Shown one piece after another: positions 14,519 to 15,003 of a stretch of DNA of 15,003 nt. The DNA lies in assembly GCA_949957035.1 (NCBI GenBank), contig CATLIP010000022.1, forward strand, positions 1-15,003, read 5' to 3'. A program made the position numbers and the translations under genes. Below the pieces are notes generated by a model, which saw nothing but the letters and a program-made list of their open reading frames with translations, was not told where the DNA came from and did not search any database. This stretch comes from an uncultured Lachnospiraceae bacterium (GTDB lineage Bacteria > Bacillota_A > Clostridia > Lachnospirales > Lachnospiraceae). Each line of letters opens with the position of its first letter. Position 1 is the first letter of the stretch.

Positions 14519-15003
14519 CTACATAGAAATACTATATAATATCTTCTGAATATTGCGCTCGTTTCGGTCATCCGTGGGACGCTCCACAGCAGCCATATTA
14601 TTGAGCCCCTCGGCTCTTGCCAAAAACATGGAATAATCATGGAAAATCTTAACTGTCATCTTATCATACCGGTTATCCGCAAGCACTCCCTTGATATGCT
14701 TTGCTACATAGGCGTCGTCTGTGCGCCGGCTGCTGGTGTAGCCGCAGACCACATGGCCGGATATAACCAGCGCGTCGACAGGCATCGCCTTCTCTGTGCT
14801 GGTTATCAGCATATCATAGAGACGCATAACAAGAGGCGCCTTTTCCTCAATCTCTTCGTATTTCTCAAGCTCTATCCCTTTGTGGGGATAAACAGTGATA
14901 AATTCTACCAGCATCTTTGCAGCCGGAAGGCAGCCCACCACCGCCGCAATCGTAAAAAGATTCTGCTTCGTTTTTGTCTGCACATAGCCCAGGATAAAAA
15001 CCC
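14519..15003 (-). CDS. Unrecognised membrane-anchored protein (partial, N-terminus outside the window)
   Basis: The frame is open to the window edge, so the start lies beyond it; 160 residues are visible. The visible N-terminal part holds the end of one hydrophobic segment (VFILGYV), a short basic linker (QTKTKQN), and a second hydrophobic stretch (LFTIAAVVGCLPAAKMLVEFI). A mixed cytosolic-looking domain of about 120 residues follows, with PVDALVISGHVVCGYTSSRRTDD and VKIFHDYSMFLARAEGLNN. I recognise no catalytic motif. A GTG at 14983 could be read as a start, but the upstream codons continue without a stop and are hydrophobic, so the longer frame is preferred. It lies directly upstream of the pseudouridine synthase and recU genes and may share their transcript. 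Confidence 0.72.
   Translation of the reverse strand, partial: VFILGYVQTKTKQNLFTIAAVVGCLPAAKMLVEFITVYPHKGIELEKYEEIEEKAPLVMRLYDMLITSTEKAMPVDALVISGHVVCGYTSSRRTDDAYVAKHIKGVLADNRYDKMTVKIFHDYSMFLARAEGLNNMAAVERPTDDRNERNIQKILYSISM

Overview
The window looks like a chromosomal segment of a Clostridia bacterium, most likely Lachnospiraceae. The evidence is the protein set: a DUF4321 protein beside RadC, short-form HisG with HisZ, HisIE carrying an extra N-terminal barrel-like domain, and a RecU of Firmicutes type. Moderate GC, strong AGGAGG-type ribosome binding sites and sigma-A promoters (TTGACA / 17 bp / TATAAT) agree. Nearly all genes are on the minus strand; only a small membrane protein gene and upp are on the plus strand. 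I see no tRNA, rRNA, CRISPR array, transposase, integrase or phage gene. The genus is inference.

Layout from left to right. 1-971: 3' part of an operon with a DUF4321 membrane protein and radC, an arrangement often found just upstream of mreBCD, which would lie left of the window. 1193-1699: a plus-strand orphan multi-spanning membrane protein. 1704-4718: three minus-strand genes (PAP2 phosphatase, P-loop kinase-like protein, large FAD-dependent oxidoreductase) behind a good promoter, the last two overlapping. 4802-6388: an asparagine-synthase-like gene with its own promoter and a 3' hairpin; its product lacks the first part of the glutaminase domain, including the catalytic Cys. 6635-7264: upp, uracil phosphoribosyltransferase. 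7292-7597: a small single-span membrane protein, convergent with upp; a hairpin lies between the stop codons.

7679-12854 is a histidine biosynthesis operon transcribed leftward in the order hisZ-hisG-hisD-hisB-hisIE, with genes 1-40 bp apart and a near-perfect promoter at 12910-12938. It covers step 1 (HisZ/HisG), steps 2 and 3 (HisIE), step 6 (HisB) and the last two oxidations (HisD). hisC, hisH, hisA and hisF are absent here. HisIE carries about 225 extra N-terminal residues resembling a HisA/HisF barrel but without the expected catalytic Asp. 12935-14463: recU overlapping a RluA-family pseudouridine synthase gene. 14519-15003: the 3' part of an unrecognised membrane-anchored protein.

The items most worth a second look are the glutaminase-less asparagine-synthase-like enzyme with a palindrome inside its promoter spacer, and the degenerate HisF-like domain on HisIE. 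I do not see a multi-gene defence or mobile system.
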